From the NCBI RefSeq assembly GCF_000015165.1, contig NC_009485.1:6715501-6779500 (forward strand): DNA of 64,000 bases, given 5' to 3'. Source of the stretch: Bradyrhizobium sp. BTAi1. Lineage in GTDB: Bacteria > Pseudomonadota > Alphaproteobacteria > Rhizobiales > Xanthobacteraceae. The notes beneath the pieces are model-generated. The model saw only the letters and a list, made by a program, of their open reading frames with translations. It ran no database searches and had not been told where the DNA came from. Below, one piece after another: positions 1 through 9,315 of the stretch. Numbering within the stretch: the first letter of the stretch is position 1; every line of letters begins with the position of its first letter. Made by a program: the position numbers and the translations under genes.

Positions 1-835
1 TCCGCGCCGGCTGCTCCTCATGGGCCAAATGGCCAAGCCCATCAATGAGTTCGAGCTGAGCCTGCGGCACCAATTGCTTGACGCGGAGGGCCACGTCGGG
101 CGGGATGGCCCGGTCATGCGATGCAGCCACGAGCAACAGCGCCGTCTTGAGCCGCGGCAGGTCGCGCAGCAGCGGATGCAGGTCCCAATTCGCCATCATC
201 TCCAACGCGGCGCCGACATGGCCAGGGCTGCCGACGAGGCGGCGATAGAACCGCTCGCCATGGGCATCGAGCGTCGAGCCGGTGCCCTTCAGCAGCCGAT
301 GCACCGCCGCCGGATCGCGGCCGCGCCAGGCGAATAGCCGCGGCACCAGCGGATTGAGCGCCATCATCTTGGCGAGCGGCGAGAAGACCTGCGCGGCGAC
401 GCCGCCGAACGGCAGATAGGCGCCGTTGAGGCTGACGATCAGCCGGGGTGCGATCAGGCCATCGATGGTCATGCGGGTGACGATCGCAGCACCGGCCGAA
501 TGGCCGATCGCGATCTGAGGCTGGACCGCAAGCCGTTCGCACAGGATTGCGAGATCGCGCGACATGCCGTCGAGCGACAGCCGCTGCCAGTGCGGCGTCG
601 CGGTGAAGCCGTGGCCGGAGAGATCCGGCGCGACCAGGGTGAAGTGCCGCGCGAGCAGCGGCGCAAGATCGCGCCAGGAATGGGTCGCGGCCCCCGTGCC
701 ATGCGCCAGCAGCGCGACCGGCCCCTCGCCCATCATCTGCACGTGCCAGCGCAGGCCGGCAGCGTCGACGAAGCGGCTGGCCGCGCGGTTGGGCCAGTCC
801 TTGCCGTCGACGCTCCAGTTCGGCTTGTCGCTCAT
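1..835 (-). CDS. bchO: BchO, magnesium-chelatase-associated alpha/beta hydrolase (3' end cut by window)
   Basis: The frame opens at an ATG whose complement is at 833-835 and stays open to the window edge, giving 278 residues without a stop. It has an alpha/beta-hydrolase fold: an oxyanion-type LLAHGTGAATHSW segment near residue 45, a nucleophile elbow GHSAGA with Ser113, and a late GLGHLAHEE histidine motif near residue 268. BchO proteins are about 290 residues, so only the C-terminal tip should be missing. BchO is encoded beside bchI and bchD in purple bacteria and is thought to assist magnesium chelation, but its reaction is not settled. Here it is the last visible gene of a minus-strand bchI-bchD-hydrolase-bchO run, 33 bp after the preceding stop. 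An ordinary hydrolase is the alternative, but context and motif spacing favour BchO. Confidence 0.88.
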   Translation of the reverse strand, partial: MSDKPNWSVDGKDWPNRAASRFVDAAGLRWHVQMMGEGPVALLAHGTGAATHSWRDLAPLLARHFTLVAPDLSGHGFTATPHWQRLSLDGMSRDLAILCERLAVQPQIAIGHSAGAAIVTRMTIDGLIAPRLIVSLNGAYLPFGGVAAQVFSPLAKMMALNPLVPRLFAWRGRDPAAVHRLLKGTGSTLDAHGERFYRRLVGSPGHVGAALEMMANWDLHPLLRDLPRLKTALLLVAASHDRAIPPDVALRVKQLVPQAQLELIDGLGHLAHEEQPAR

Positions 836-868
836 GCCGGCCCACGGGGTTGAACGCGGCTCTCGGGG

Positions 869-1837
869 TCACTCCCCGACAGTGCGCGCCAGGAAATCAT
901 CGTAGCCCGCGACGACTTTATCAAGCTGCTCGAAATGCGGCATCGCCCCGGTCTGCATCACCTCGATCCGCCAGTTCGGCAGGCCTTCGACCGCATGCTT
1001 GCCGTGATAATCGACGAAGTCACCGCGCACGCCATGCACCATCCACACCGGCATGGCGAGCGCCTGGTAGAGCTTCAGCGCATGGACGCTGAACATGTAG
1101 CCGGACACGAAGGAATACGGCGCATTCTCGGCGCCGGGCTGGTGGGTGGTGATGTAGTCGTATTCGAGCAGGCCTTCATCGATTTCCTTGCGCCCGAACG
1201 TCTTGCGCAGGAAGAAGCGGATGCTGGCGCGCGAGGTCAGCAGCGAGAAGAAACGGTGTTTCCACAAAGGCACTGTGAAGATGTTACGCAGCCACGGCAT
1301 GGCGCGGGTCGCGTCCTTGTCCCCCCCTGTCTTGGCCGCCGCTTCCGCGCGGCGGTCGAAGCCGGTCGGGCTGATCAGCCCGAGCGTACGAAACAGGTTC
1401 GCCGCCTCGGTGCCGGCGCGCGCGGCGAATTCGCAGCTGAGCGACAGCGCGATGGCGTCGATCGGCGTATCGTCGTGACGGCGGCGAATCTCATTGGCCG
1501 CGAGCAGGACCGCATCAGTCATCAGGCGCGGCGTGTAGATCCGGTCGGCGCGGTCCGACAGGCCGAAACCGGGCAGATCGAGCGCATAGATCGGCCGCGT
1601 GTGGCGATAATGCTCGAACAGCGGCTTCATCTCATAGGCGGTGGCAGCAGCATTGACGCTGTGAATCAAGAGCAGCGGGCGCTGCTCAGAGGGCGCGGCC
1701 GGACCGTCGCCATAGCAGGTGATGCGTCCGGTGCGCGCATCGGCCAGTTCGAAACGCGGTGCCGCCAGCGGCGGCGGCATCGTCACGGCGCGCGGAACCG
1801 CGGCATGATCACTCTGGGTGGCCGAAGTGATCTGCAT
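869..1837 (-). CDS. alpha/beta-hydrolase inserted between bchD and bchO
   Basis: This encodes 322 residues. I chose the ATG at 1837 because CACAGGAGC lies just upstream as a ribosome binding site; the frame remains open further upstream without better support. It is an alpha/beta-hydrolase: LLLIHSVNAA near residue 55, LDLPGFGLSDR near 87, a nucleophile elbow SLSCE with Ser134, a probable acid in VRGDFVDY and a His in AMPHFEQ. The elbow departs from Gly-X-Ser-X-Gly, with Ser and Glu replacing both glycines. No signal peptide or membrane segment is evident. It lies 135 bp after bchD and 33 bp before bchO on the same strand, so a role in pigment synthesis or pigment-ester handling is plausible but not shown. 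The substrate is unknown. Confidence 0.8.
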   Translation of the reverse strand: MQITSATQSDHAAVPRAVTMPPPLAAPRFELADARTGRITCYGDGPAAPSEQRPLLLIHSVNAAATAYEMKPLFEHYRHTRPIYALDLPGFGLSDRADRIYTPRLMTDAVLLAANEIRRRHDDTPIDAIALSLSCEFAARAGTEAANLFRTLGLISPTGFDRRAEAAAKTGGDKDATRAMPWLRNIFTVPLWKHRFFSLLTSRASIRFFLRKTFGRKEIDEGLLEYDYITTHQPGAENAPYSFVSGYMFSVHALKLYQALAMPVWMVHGVRGDFVDYHGKHAVEGLPNWRIEVMQTGAMPHFEQLDKVVAGYDDFLARTVGE

Positions 1838-1972
1838 GCCGTGCTCCTGTGTGACGATTTCGTGTCGAAGGCCAGCGCCGCCCGCATCCGATCCAGGGCG
1901 AGCATAACGATGACGGGCGCTCTTGTCAGTCGTTGTTGGGAACGCCGCTTGACGCCCGGCGTTCCACAATCG

Positions 1973-3715
1973 TCAGCCGCGGCTGGCCTCGGCCATCACC
2001 GCCTGCGACAACCGCGCCGCGTCGGCATGAGGCAGCGCGACGTAGCGGGCCTGCATCGCGCCGGCCAATTGCGCCGCCTTGTCCTGCGGGCGGGGCGAGG
2101 AATCGACCAGCACCACGGGGATGCCGGTGAGCGCGAGCTGCCTGGCGGCCACCAGCGCCTCCGCCTCCGCCTCGCTGCGTCCGCCGACACCATCGCGGGC
2201 GACATTGGCGCGGCCGTCGGTCATCAGCACGATGGTCGGCGCCTGTCCCTTGGCCTTCACGGCAAGCGCGAGCTCGGTGGCAGCAAAGATCGCCGCCGAC
2301 AGCGGCGTGCCGCCGCCGCCGGGAAGCGCTGCCAAGCTGCGCTTGGCGCGGGTCAGCGAGCGGGTCGGCGGCAGCAGCAGCTCGGCGCCCTTGCCGCGAA
2401 ATGCGATCAGCGCGACCTCGTCGCGGCGGATGTAGCATTCGGCGAGCAGCAGCTCGACAGCGCCCTTCACTTCGGCAAGCCGCTGCAGCGCCGAGGAGCC
2501 GGAGGCGTCGACGACGAAGATCGTCGTGGTGCCCGAGCGCTGCTTGAAGCGCGTGAGGCGGATGTCGTCCTTGTGCACGATCAGCCGGCCGCTCTTGCCG
2601 GAGCGCTGCGCCCGCCGCAGCGGCTGCCAAGGCGCCGCCGCGCGCAAAGTTTCGAGCACGTTGAGCCGCGCGCCCGCCCGCCACTCGCCGCGGCGTGCGC
2701 CAATGGGACGGCCGCGCTTCGGCGCCTTTTGCGTGGTGCCCTGCTTGCTGGCGCTACTGCTGCGGAGGCGGGTCGCGCGCTCCTCCTGCAGGCGCTTGAG
2801 CAGATCAGCCGGAATGGCCGCCTGCGCTGCCTCGAGCACGCGATCCTCGAGCGGACCGTCCTCGCTGCGGTCGTCCTCCTCGTTCTCGGCCGGGTCGTTC
2901 TCAGGCTCCGGCGCCTCGTTGGTCTCGGTCTCGTCATCCGCTGCAGGCAGCCGCGTCGCACGCGGCGCCAGCACCAGCCGCGCGGCGCACGCGATGTGAG
3001 ATTCCGCGACATCGGTCGCGCCATCCAGCGCCGCTGCGATGCGCGCAATCCGACACGCCAGCAGCGGCGCGCGCAGCGAGTCGATGCCGAGCGCGCACGC
3101 CGTCGTCGTCAGCGCCGCGATGGCTTCGTCGGACAGACCGACCTGCGGCAGCAGCGCCCGCGCAGCCGCGATGTCCGAGGATGTGAACAGGCTCTCGCCG
3201 AGATCGGCGCGGGCGACCATCCCAAGATCGAGATGACAGGCCAGGCGGTCGGCGAGTGCCGGCGACACGTGCTCATCGCCAATCCCCTCGTCGAGCGCGA
3301 TCAGGCCGAACCGCGCCGGCGCGCGCAGCGACAGGCCATCGCGCTCGATGCTGATCATGCCGGTATCGAGCGCGGCCGTGAGATGGGCGACGGTCGACGG
3401 CGCGATCCGCTCGGCCATGACGGCGATCAGCATGCCGTCATGAAGCTCGGCGAGCAGCCCGCGCTGCATCACCGGACGGCCGGCCTGCAAGGTGGCGGCG
3501 AGATCGAGCCCGCCGAGCAGGCGATCATCGGAGATGGACGGCGGGAGCTTGCGAAGAACCGTCGTCGCCGGCGTCAGCTCGCGTAGCAGTTCGAGCCACT
3601 GCTCGCGCACCGGCCCCGCGCCTGCACGCAACATCACTGACGCCGCCGCCGGATCGATCGCAGCCAGCGCGGCTGCGATCATCGCATCGGCCCAGATCGC
3701 GGCGCCGTCGCTCAC
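1973..3715 (-). CDS. bchD: magnesium chelatase subunit D
   Basis: BchD is the second AAA+ subunit of magnesium chelatase, which inserts Mg2+ into protoporphyrin IX at the start of bacteriochlorophyll synthesis. The 580-residue protein has the expected order. First comes an N-terminal AAA+ region resembling BchI but without an intact Walker A loop. Next is a very acidic linker around residues 255-280 rich in Glu and Asp, then a basic stretch. A C-terminal von Willebrand A domain follows, with MIDAS motif DASGSS near residue 390 and LMTDGRANV further on. It starts 4 bp inside the end of bchI, a coupled ATGA overlap, so the two subunits should be co-translated. Length and domain order are normal. 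Confidence 0.95.
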   Translation of the reverse strand: MSDGAAIWADAMIAAALAAIDPAAASVMLRAGAGPVREQWLELLRELTPATTVLRKLPPSISDDRLLGGLDLAATLQAGRPVMQRGLLAELHDGMLIAVMAERIAPSTVAHLTAALDTGMISIERDGLSLRAPARFGLIALDEGIGDEHVSPALADRLACHLDLGMVARADLGESLFTSSDIAAARALLPQVGLSDEAIAALTTTACALGIDSLRAPLLACRIARIAAALDGATDVAESHIACAARLVLAPRATRLPAADDETETNEAPEPENDPAENEEDDRSEDGPLEDRVLEAAQAAIPADLLKRLQEERATRLRSSSASKQGTTQKAPKRGRPIGARRGEWRAGARLNVLETLRAAAPWQPLRRAQRSGKSGRLIVHKDDIRLTRFKQRSGTTTIFVVDASGSSALQRLAEVKGAVELLLAECYIRRDEVALIAFRGKGAELLLPPTRSLTRAKRSLAALPGGGGTPLSAAIFAATELALAVKAKGQAPTIVLMTDGRANVARDGVGGRSEAEAEALVAARQLALTGIPVVLVDSSPRPQDKAAQLAGAMQARYVALPHADAARLSQAVMAEASRG

Positions 3716-4758
3716 GTTGCGAACAGCTCGTTGAGCGCGCGCTCGACCCGCACCGAGGAGCCGGAATCGTCGAGCGGATTGCGCCGCAGACGGTGCCGCA
3801 GCGCCATCGGCGCCACGGTCTTGAGATGGCCGTCATCGACCGCCTTCGCGCCATCGAGCGCGGCGGCGGCGCGCGCCGCTCGCATCAGGGTGAGCTCGCC
3901 ACGCAGACCATCCGTGCCGAGCGCCATGCACAGCCGCGCCGCGTTTTCCAGCTCGCGGTCGGCGACCTTGACCGAGGCGATATGCTCGCGAGCGGCGAGG
4001 ATGCGCTTGCGCTGCTTCGCCTCCTCCTTCTCCCAATGCGCGACGAAGGCTGCGGGATCGGTCTCGAACGCATCGCGGCGCTTGATCACCTCGATGCGCG
4101 TCGGCAGATCGGCGGGCGTCTTGACCTCGACCGAGAGCCCGAAGCGATCGAGCAATTGCGGTCGCAACTCGCCCTCCTCCGGATTGCCGGTGCCGACCAG
4201 CACGAGCCGCGCGGGATGACGGATGCTGAGACCGTCGCGCTCGACCACGTTCTCGCCTGATGCCGCGACGTCGAGCAGGAGATCGACGAGATGATCCTCG
4301 AGCAGATTGACCTCGTCGATATAGAGAAAGCCGCGATTGGCGCGCGCCAGCAGCCCCGGCTCGAACGATTTCTCGCCATGCGCCAGCGCACGCTCCAAAT
4401 CGAGTGCGCCGACGACACGGTCCTCGGTCGCGCCGAGCGGCAGGTCGACCACCGGCACCGGCACCTGGTGTGCTTTGAGCGCGGCCGGCTTCTTCGCCTT
4501 GCCGCTCGGCTTGGATCGCGCGCGGCACTCCGCGCATTGCGCGGCGGCATCGGCCGGATCGCATTGGTAGGGACAGCCGACGACGGCGCTCATCGGCGGC
4601 AGCAATGCGGCAAGCGCACGCACCGCAGTGGACTTGCCAGCGCCGCGATCACCGAACGCCAGCACGCCGCCGACCTTCGGATCGACGGCGGCGATCATCA
4701 GCGCCAGCTTCATCTCGTCCTGGCCGACGATGGCCGCGAACGGAAAGGCGATCCCCAT
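3712..4758 (-). CDS. bchI: magnesium chelatase ATPase subunit I
   Basis: BchI is the ATPase motor that works with BchD and BchH to insert Mg2+ into protoporphyrin IX. The protein is 348 residues from the ATG at 4758, which follows the purine-rich site GAGGGAAG; an earlier in-frame codon at 4812 has no such support. Visible motifs are Walker A GDRGAGKST (residues 36-44), a cysteine-bearing insertion CPYQCDP typical of chelatase I subunits, Walker B FLYIDEVNLL, and the sensor region LVGTGNPEEGE. It heads the bchI-bchD-hydrolase-bchO run. Only 92 bp separate it from the end of hutU on the same strand. I found no TGT-N12-ACA PpsR box in that short gap. Confidence 0.96.
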   Translation of the reverse strand: MGIAFPFAAIVGQDEMKLALMIAAVDPKVGGVLAFGDRGAGKSTAVRALAALLPPMSAVVGCPYQCDPADAAAQCAECRARSKPSGKAKKPAALKAHQVPVPVVDLPLGATEDRVVGALDLERALAHGEKSFEPGLLARANRGFLYIDEVNLLEDHLVDLLLDVAASGENVVERDGLSIRHPARLVLVGTGNPEEGELRPQLLDRFGLSVEVKTPADLPTRIEVIKRRDAFETDPAAFVAHWEKEEAKQRKRILAAREHIASVKVADRELENAARLCMALGTDGLRGELTLMRAARAAAALDGAKAVDDGHLKTVAPMALRHRLRRNPLDDSGSSVRVERALNELFAT

Positions 4759-4850
4759 AGGCTTCCCTCTGCGCCGCGACGCGTAACGGTCGCGTTCGGC
4801 GCATGAGACCACAATCAGGGGCCGCTGTTCAACCCAAGAGGTTGCACGCG

Positions 4851-6521
4851 CTATCGCGCCAAACTCGGCAGATCGAGACCATTAACGTCGGCGCAGGCGA
4901 TCGCATCCTCATAGCCGGCATCGGCGTGGCGCATCACGCCGGTGGCGGGATCGTTCCACAGCACGCGCTCCAGCCGCCGCGCGGCATCGGGCGTACCATC
5001 GGCCACGATCACCATGCCGGCATGCTGCGAATAGCCGATGCCGACGCCGCCGCCATGATGCAGCGACACCCAGGTCGCCCCGCTGGCGCAATTGAGCAGC
5101 GCATTCAGCAGCGGCCAGTCCGATACCGCATCCGAGCCGTCCTTCATCGCCTCGGTCTCGCGGTTCGGGCTCGCCACCGAGCCGGAATCGAGATGGTCGC
5201 GGCCGATCACGATCGGCGCCTTCACCTCGCCGCGCGCCACCATCTCGTTGAAGGCGAGCCCGAGGCGATGCCGGTCGCCGAGCCCGACCCAGCAGATCCG
5301 CGCCGGCAGGCCCTGGAACTTGATGCGTTGCCGCGCCATGTCGAGCCAATTGTGCAGGTGCTTGTTGTCCGGCAACAGCTCCTTGACCTTGGCGTCGGTC
5401 TTGTAGATGTCCTCGGGATCGCCCGACAAGGCGGCCCAGCGGAACGGGCCGATGCCGCGGCAGAACAGCGGGCGAATATAGGCCGGCACGAAGCCGGGGA
5501 AGTCGAACGCGTTGGCGAGGCCCATGTCCTTCGCCATCTGGCGGATGTTGTTGCCGTAGTCGAGCGTCGGAATGCCCATGGCGTGGAAATCCAGCATCGC
5601 CTGGACATGGCCGACCATCGAGGTCTTCGAGGCCTGCTCCACTGCCTTCGGGTCAGAGGCACGCTTCATCTCCCATTCGGCGAGCGTCCAGCCCTTGGGC
5701 AGATAGCCGTTGATCGGATCATGCGCGCTGGTCTGGTCGGTGACGATGTCCGGCCGCACGCCGCGACGCACGAGTTCCGGGAAGATCTCGGCGGCGTTGC
5801 CGAGCAGGCCGACCGACACCGCCTGCTTCGTCACCGCCGCTTCGGCCATCAGCGCCAGCGCCTCGTCGAGCGAGGCAGCCTGGCGGTCGAGATAGCCGGT
5901 GCGCAGCCGCATCTCGATGCGGCTCGGCTGGCATTCGACAGCCAGCATCGACGCGCCGGCCATCGTCGCCGCCAGCGGCTGCGCGCCGCCCATGCCGCCA
6001 AGGCCGGCGGTCAGGATCCATTTGCCGGCGAGATCGCCATGGTAGTGGCGACGGCCGACCTCGACGAAGGTCTCATAGGTGCCCTGCACGATGCCCTGGC
6101 TGCCGATATAGATCCAGGAGCCGGCCGTCATCTGGCCGTACATCATCAGGCCCATGCGATCGAGCGCGTTGAAGTGATCGAGCGTCGCCCAATGCGGCAC
6201 GATGTTGGAATTGGCGATCAGCACGCGCGGCGCATCGGGGTGGGTCCGGAAGATGCCGACCGGCTTGCCGGACTGCACTACCAGGGTCTGGTCGGCTTCA
6301 AGCTTGCGTAGCGAGGCGACGATGCGATCAAAACTGTCCCAGTCGCGCGCGGCGCGGCCGATGCCGCCATAGACGATCAGCTCGCTCGGCTTCTCGGCGA
6401 CATCGGGATCGAGATTGTTCATCAGCATGCGCAGCGGCGCTTCGGTGAGCCAGCTCTTGGCGCTGATGTCGCTGCCATGGGGGGCGCGGATCACCCGTTC
6501 ATTGTCCAGGCGTCGGTTCAT
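4851..6521 (-). CDS. hutU: urocanate hydratase
   Basis: Urocanase converts urocanate to 4-imidazolone-5-propionate, the second step of histidine degradation, using tightly bound NAD+ in the cytoplasm. The 556-residue product has the usual length. It shows the NAD-binding loop GLGGMGGAQ (residues 173-181), and the catalytic Cys410 in GLPARICW matches the classical numbering of this enzyme. AGAGGGACCC just before the ATG is a good ribosome binding site. It is the last gene of hutI-hutH-hutU, starting 9 bp after hutH ends, and reads toward bchI. No clear terminator hairpin follows it, so read-through into bchI cannot be excluded. Confidence 0.98.
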   Translation of the reverse strand: MNRRLDNERVIRAPHGSDISAKSWLTEAPLRMLMNNLDPDVAEKPSELIVYGGIGRAARDWDSFDRIVASLRKLEADQTLVVQSGKPVGIFRTHPDAPRVLIANSNIVPHWATLDHFNALDRMGLMMYGQMTAGSWIYIGSQGIVQGTYETFVEVGRRHYHGDLAGKWILTAGLGGMGGAQPLAATMAGASMLAVECQPSRIEMRLRTGYLDRQAASLDEALALMAEAAVTKQAVSVGLLGNAAEIFPELVRRGVRPDIVTDQTSAHDPINGYLPKGWTLAEWEMKRASDPKAVEQASKTSMVGHVQAMLDFHAMGIPTLDYGNNIRQMAKDMGLANAFDFPGFVPAYIRPLFCRGIGPFRWAALSGDPEDIYKTDAKVKELLPDNKHLHNWLDMARQRIKFQGLPARICWVGLGDRHRLGLAFNEMVARGEVKAPIVIGRDHLDSGSVASPNRETEAMKDGSDAVSDWPLLNALLNCASGATWVSLHHGGGVGIGYSQHAGMVIVADGTPDAARRLERVLWNDPATGVMRHADAGYEDAIACADVNGLDLPSLAR

Positions 6522-6530
6522 GGGTCCCTC

Positions 6531-8078
6531 TCATCCAAGCTTGGGAAATGGGTCGCGTCCGAGTGCGTCACGCGCTGCGTCAGCCAGCACACCGCCCGCC
6601 ACGATCGCCGCCGCCTTCGCAAGGTCATCGGCCATGTAGCGGTCGTTCTCCAATGCCGGCACATGGACGCGCAGCGCGCCGATGACGGCCGAGAGCGCGG
6701 CGCTGGTGCCATGCGGCACACGCAGCTCGATGCCTTGCGCAGCAACCAGCAGTTCGATGCCGATGATGTGGGCGAGATTATCGGCCATGTCGTGCAGCCG
6801 CCGCGCGGCATGGGCGGCCATCGAAACGTGGTCTTCCTGGTTGGCACTGGTCGGCGTCGAGTCGATCGAGCAGGGCAGCGCGCGCTGCTTGTTCTCGGCG
6901 AACAAGGCCGCGGCGGTCACCTCGGCGATCATGAAGCCGGAGTTCAGGCCCGGCTGCGGGGTGAGGAACGGCGGCAGACCGAAATTGAGCGCGGGGTCGA
7001 CCAAGGTCGCGATGCGCCGTTCGCTGATCGCGCCGAGCTCGGACAGCGCCAGCGCGATCTGGTCCGCGGCGAACGCCACCGGCTCGGCGTGAAAATTGCC
7101 GCCGGAGATGATCTCGCCGGTCACGACCAGCACCAGCGGATTATCCGTGACCGCATTCGCCTCAGTCACCAATGTCCGTGCCGTCTGTGTCAGCAGATCG
7201 AGCGCGGCGCCCGCGACCTGCGGCTGGCAGCGCAGGCAATACGGATCCTGCACGCGTTCGTCGCCTTCGAGATGCGACAGGCGGATGGCGCTGCCGTCGA
7301 GCAGCTCGGTCAGGACGCGGCCGGCCGCGATCTGCCCGGGATGGCCGCGCAGCGCCTGAATCTCGGGACGGAACGGCGCAGTCGAAGCCATCGCGGCATC
7401 GACCGACAGCGCGCCGGTGACCAGCGCAGCCTTGAGCAGATCATGGGCACGCAACAGTCCGGCGAGCGCGTAGGCGGTCGAGAACTGCGTGCCGTTGATC
7501 AGCGCGAGCCCCTCCTTCGGTCCGAGCGTGACCGGCGCGAGACCCGCGTGCGCCAGCGCCTCGCGGCCCGGCACCAGCCGCCCATCGACGAAGGCCTGGC
7601 CTTCGCCGATCATCACCGCCGTCATATGCGCGAGCGGCGCGAGATCGCCGGACGCGCCGACCGAACCCTGCTGCGGCACGAACGGACACACGCCCCGCGC
7701 CAGCATCGCCTGCAACTGTTCGATGATCTCACGGCGGACTCCCGAGGCGCCGCGGCCGAGCGAGATGATTTTCAGCGCCATCATCAGCCGAACGACGGCC
7801 TCGGGGGTCACAGGACCGACGCCGCAGCAATGCGAGAGGATCAGATTGCGCTGCAGCTGCGCGGTCTGGTCCGGCGGAATACGTTTCGACGCCAGCTTGC
7901 CGAAGCCGGTATTGATGCCATAGACCGGCTCGGCCCCCTGCGCCGCCTTGGCGACGATCGCCGCCGCGGCTTCGACATCAGGCCAATAAGAAGGGTCGAG
8001 CTCGAGCGTTGCGCCCGCATAAACGCGCGCGAGATCATCCAGGCTGACGCGGCCGGGCGCCGCAATGATCGTGCTCAT
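6531..8078 (-). CDS. hutH: histidine ammonia-lyase
   Basis: Histidase removes ammonia from L-histidine to give urocanate, the first step of the Hut pathway. The 515-residue sequence contains the Ala142-Ser143-Gly144 tripeptide in GSVGASGDLAPLAHM that cyclises into the MIO electrophile, at the canonical position. PVYGINTGFGKL near residue 51, carrying the catalytic tyrosine, is also present. The start overlaps the end of hutI by 4 bp, which implies translational coupling. Nothing looks truncated. Phenylalanine or tyrosine ammonia-lyases share the fold, but the neighbouring hutU and hutI settle the substrate. Confidence 0.98.
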   Translation of the reverse strand: MSTIIAAPGRVSLDDLARVYAGATLELDPSYWPDVEAAAAIVAKAAQGAEPVYGINTGFGKLASKRIPPDQTAQLQRNLILSHCCGVGPVTPEAVVRLMMALKIISLGRGASGVRREIIEQLQAMLARGVCPFVPQQGSVGASGDLAPLAHMTAVMIGEGQAFVDGRLVPGREALAHAGLAPVTLGPKEGLALINGTQFSTAYALAGLLRAHDLLKAALVTGALSVDAAMASTAPFRPEIQALRGHPGQIAAGRVLTELLDGSAIRLSHLEGDERVQDPYCLRCQPQVAGAALDLLTQTARTLVTEANAVTDNPLVLVVTGEIISGGNFHAEPVAFAADQIALALSELGAISERRIATLVDPALNFGLPPFLTPQPGLNSGFMIAEVTAAALFAENKQRALPCSIDSTPTSANQEDHVSMAAHAARRLHDMADNLAHIIGIELLVAAQGIELRVPHGTSAALSAVIGALRVHVPALENDRYMADDLAKAAAIVAGGVLADAARDALGRDPFPKLG

Positions 8079-9289
8079 CGACCTCTCCAGACACGCTGAT
8101 GCAGGGGATTGAAGCCCATGCGGTAGACCAGCTCCGCAGGGCGATTGATGTCCCAGATCGCGAGGTCACACCATTTGCCGGCGTCGAGCGTGCCAGTCTC
8201 CGCCAGGACGCCAAGCGCGCGGGCGCCCTCGCGCGTCACGCCGGCCAGACATTCGTCGACGGTCATGCGGAACAGGGTTGCCGCCATGTTCATGGTCAGC
8301 AGCAGCGAGGTCAGCGGCGATGAGCCGGGATTGCAGTCGGTCGCCAGCGCCAGCTTCACGCCATGCTTGCGAAACAGCTCGACCGGCGGCTTCTGTGTCT
8401 CGCGAATGAAGTAGAAGGCGCCGGGCAGCAGCACGGCCACCGTCTCCGCACGCGCCATCGCAGCGGCACCAGCTTCGTCGGTGTGCTCAAGATGATCGGC
8501 CGAGAGCGCACCGAACTCGGCGGCGAGCGCAGCACCCCCGAGATTGGAGAGCTGGTCGGCATGCAGCTTGACCGGCAGGCCGAGCGCCTTGGCCGCAGCA
8601 AACACGCGCGACGTCTGTGCCGCGGAGAACGCGATGTTTTCCATGAACGCATCGACGGCATCGGCAAGGCCGGATTGCGCCACCGCCGGCAGCATCTCGT
8701 CGCAGACGCGATCGATGTAGCGCTCCTTGTCGCCATCGGCTTCGACCGGCAGCGCATGGGCGCCGAGAAAGCTGGTGCGGACGCTGACGGCCCGGCGGAC
8801 GCCGAGGGCGCGGGCTGCGGATAATTGTCGCAGCTCGGTGGCGGTCTCAAGCCCATAGCCGGACTTGATCTCGATCGTGGTGACGCCCTCGGCGAGCAAC
8901 GCATCGAGCCGCGGCAACGCGCCCGTCACCAGCTCATTCTCATCGGCGGCACGCGTCGCCGCCACCGTCGAGACGATGCCGCCGCCGGCGCGCGCGATCT
9001 CCTCGTAGCTGGCGCCCGCGAGCCGCAATTCGAACTCATGGGCGCGATCGCCGCCATAGACCAGATGCGTATGACAATCGACGAGACCGGGCGTGATCCA
9101 GCGCCCCGCGCAGTCGATGCGTTCGGGCGCATCGCCATCCGCAGCGAAGTCCGAGCGGGGACCGGCAAAAGCGATGCGGCCGTCGCGCGCCGCCACCACG
9201 CCCTGCTCGATCACCCCGAGGCCCGGCTGCCCCTCGCGCAACGTGGCGAGCCGCGCATTGTGCCAGATCCGATCGAAACGCTCGGCCAT
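8075..9289 (-). CDS. hutI: imidazolonepropionase
   Basis: HutI hydrolyses 4-imidazolone-5-propionate to N-formimidoyl-L-glutamate, the third Hut step. It is a metal-dependent amidohydrolase of 404 residues, the family norm. LVDCHTHLVYGGDR near residue 70 carries the two metal-binding histidines of the first strand; LHADQLSN and ATDCNPGSSP are the later metal and active-site segments. GGGAGGG lies about 6 bp before the ATG at 9289. It is the first gene of the leftward hut operon and faces hutF across 89 bp that hold the HutC-type operator. Confidence 0.97.
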   Translation of the reverse strand: MAERFDRIWHNARLATLREGQPGLGVIEQGVVAARDGRIAFAGPRSDFAADGDAPERIDCAGRWITPGLVDCHTHLVYGGDRAHEFELRLAGASYEEIARAGGGIVSTVAATRAADENELVTGALPRLDALLAEGVTTIEIKSGYGLETATELRQLSAARALGVRRAVSVRTSFLGAHALPVEADGDKERYIDRVCDEMLPAVAQSGLADAVDAFMENIAFSAAQTSRVFAAAKALGLPVKLHADQLSNLGGAALAAEFGALSADHLEHTDEAGAAAMARAETVAVLLPGAFYFIRETQKPPVELFRKHGVKLALATDCNPGSSPLTSLLLTMNMAATLFRMTVDECLAGVTREGARALGVLAETGTLDAGKWCDLAIWDINRPAELVYRMGFNPLHQRVWRGR

Positions 9290-9315
9290 GCTGTCCCTCC
9301 CACCTTCACGAAAGC

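Noticed and set aside
935..3586. Very long open frame (883 codons) on the plus strand opposite bchD and the hydrolase
   Set aside because: It is antisense to genes with intact catalytic motifs; its translation is rich in Arg, Ala and His with no domain, as expected opposite GC-rich coding DNA.
4758..4851. Search for PpsR (TGT-N12-ACA) or FnrL (TTGAT-N4-ATCAA) sites upstream of bchI
   Set aside because: TGTTCAACC is present but no ACA follows at the right spacing; no FnrL-like site was seen.
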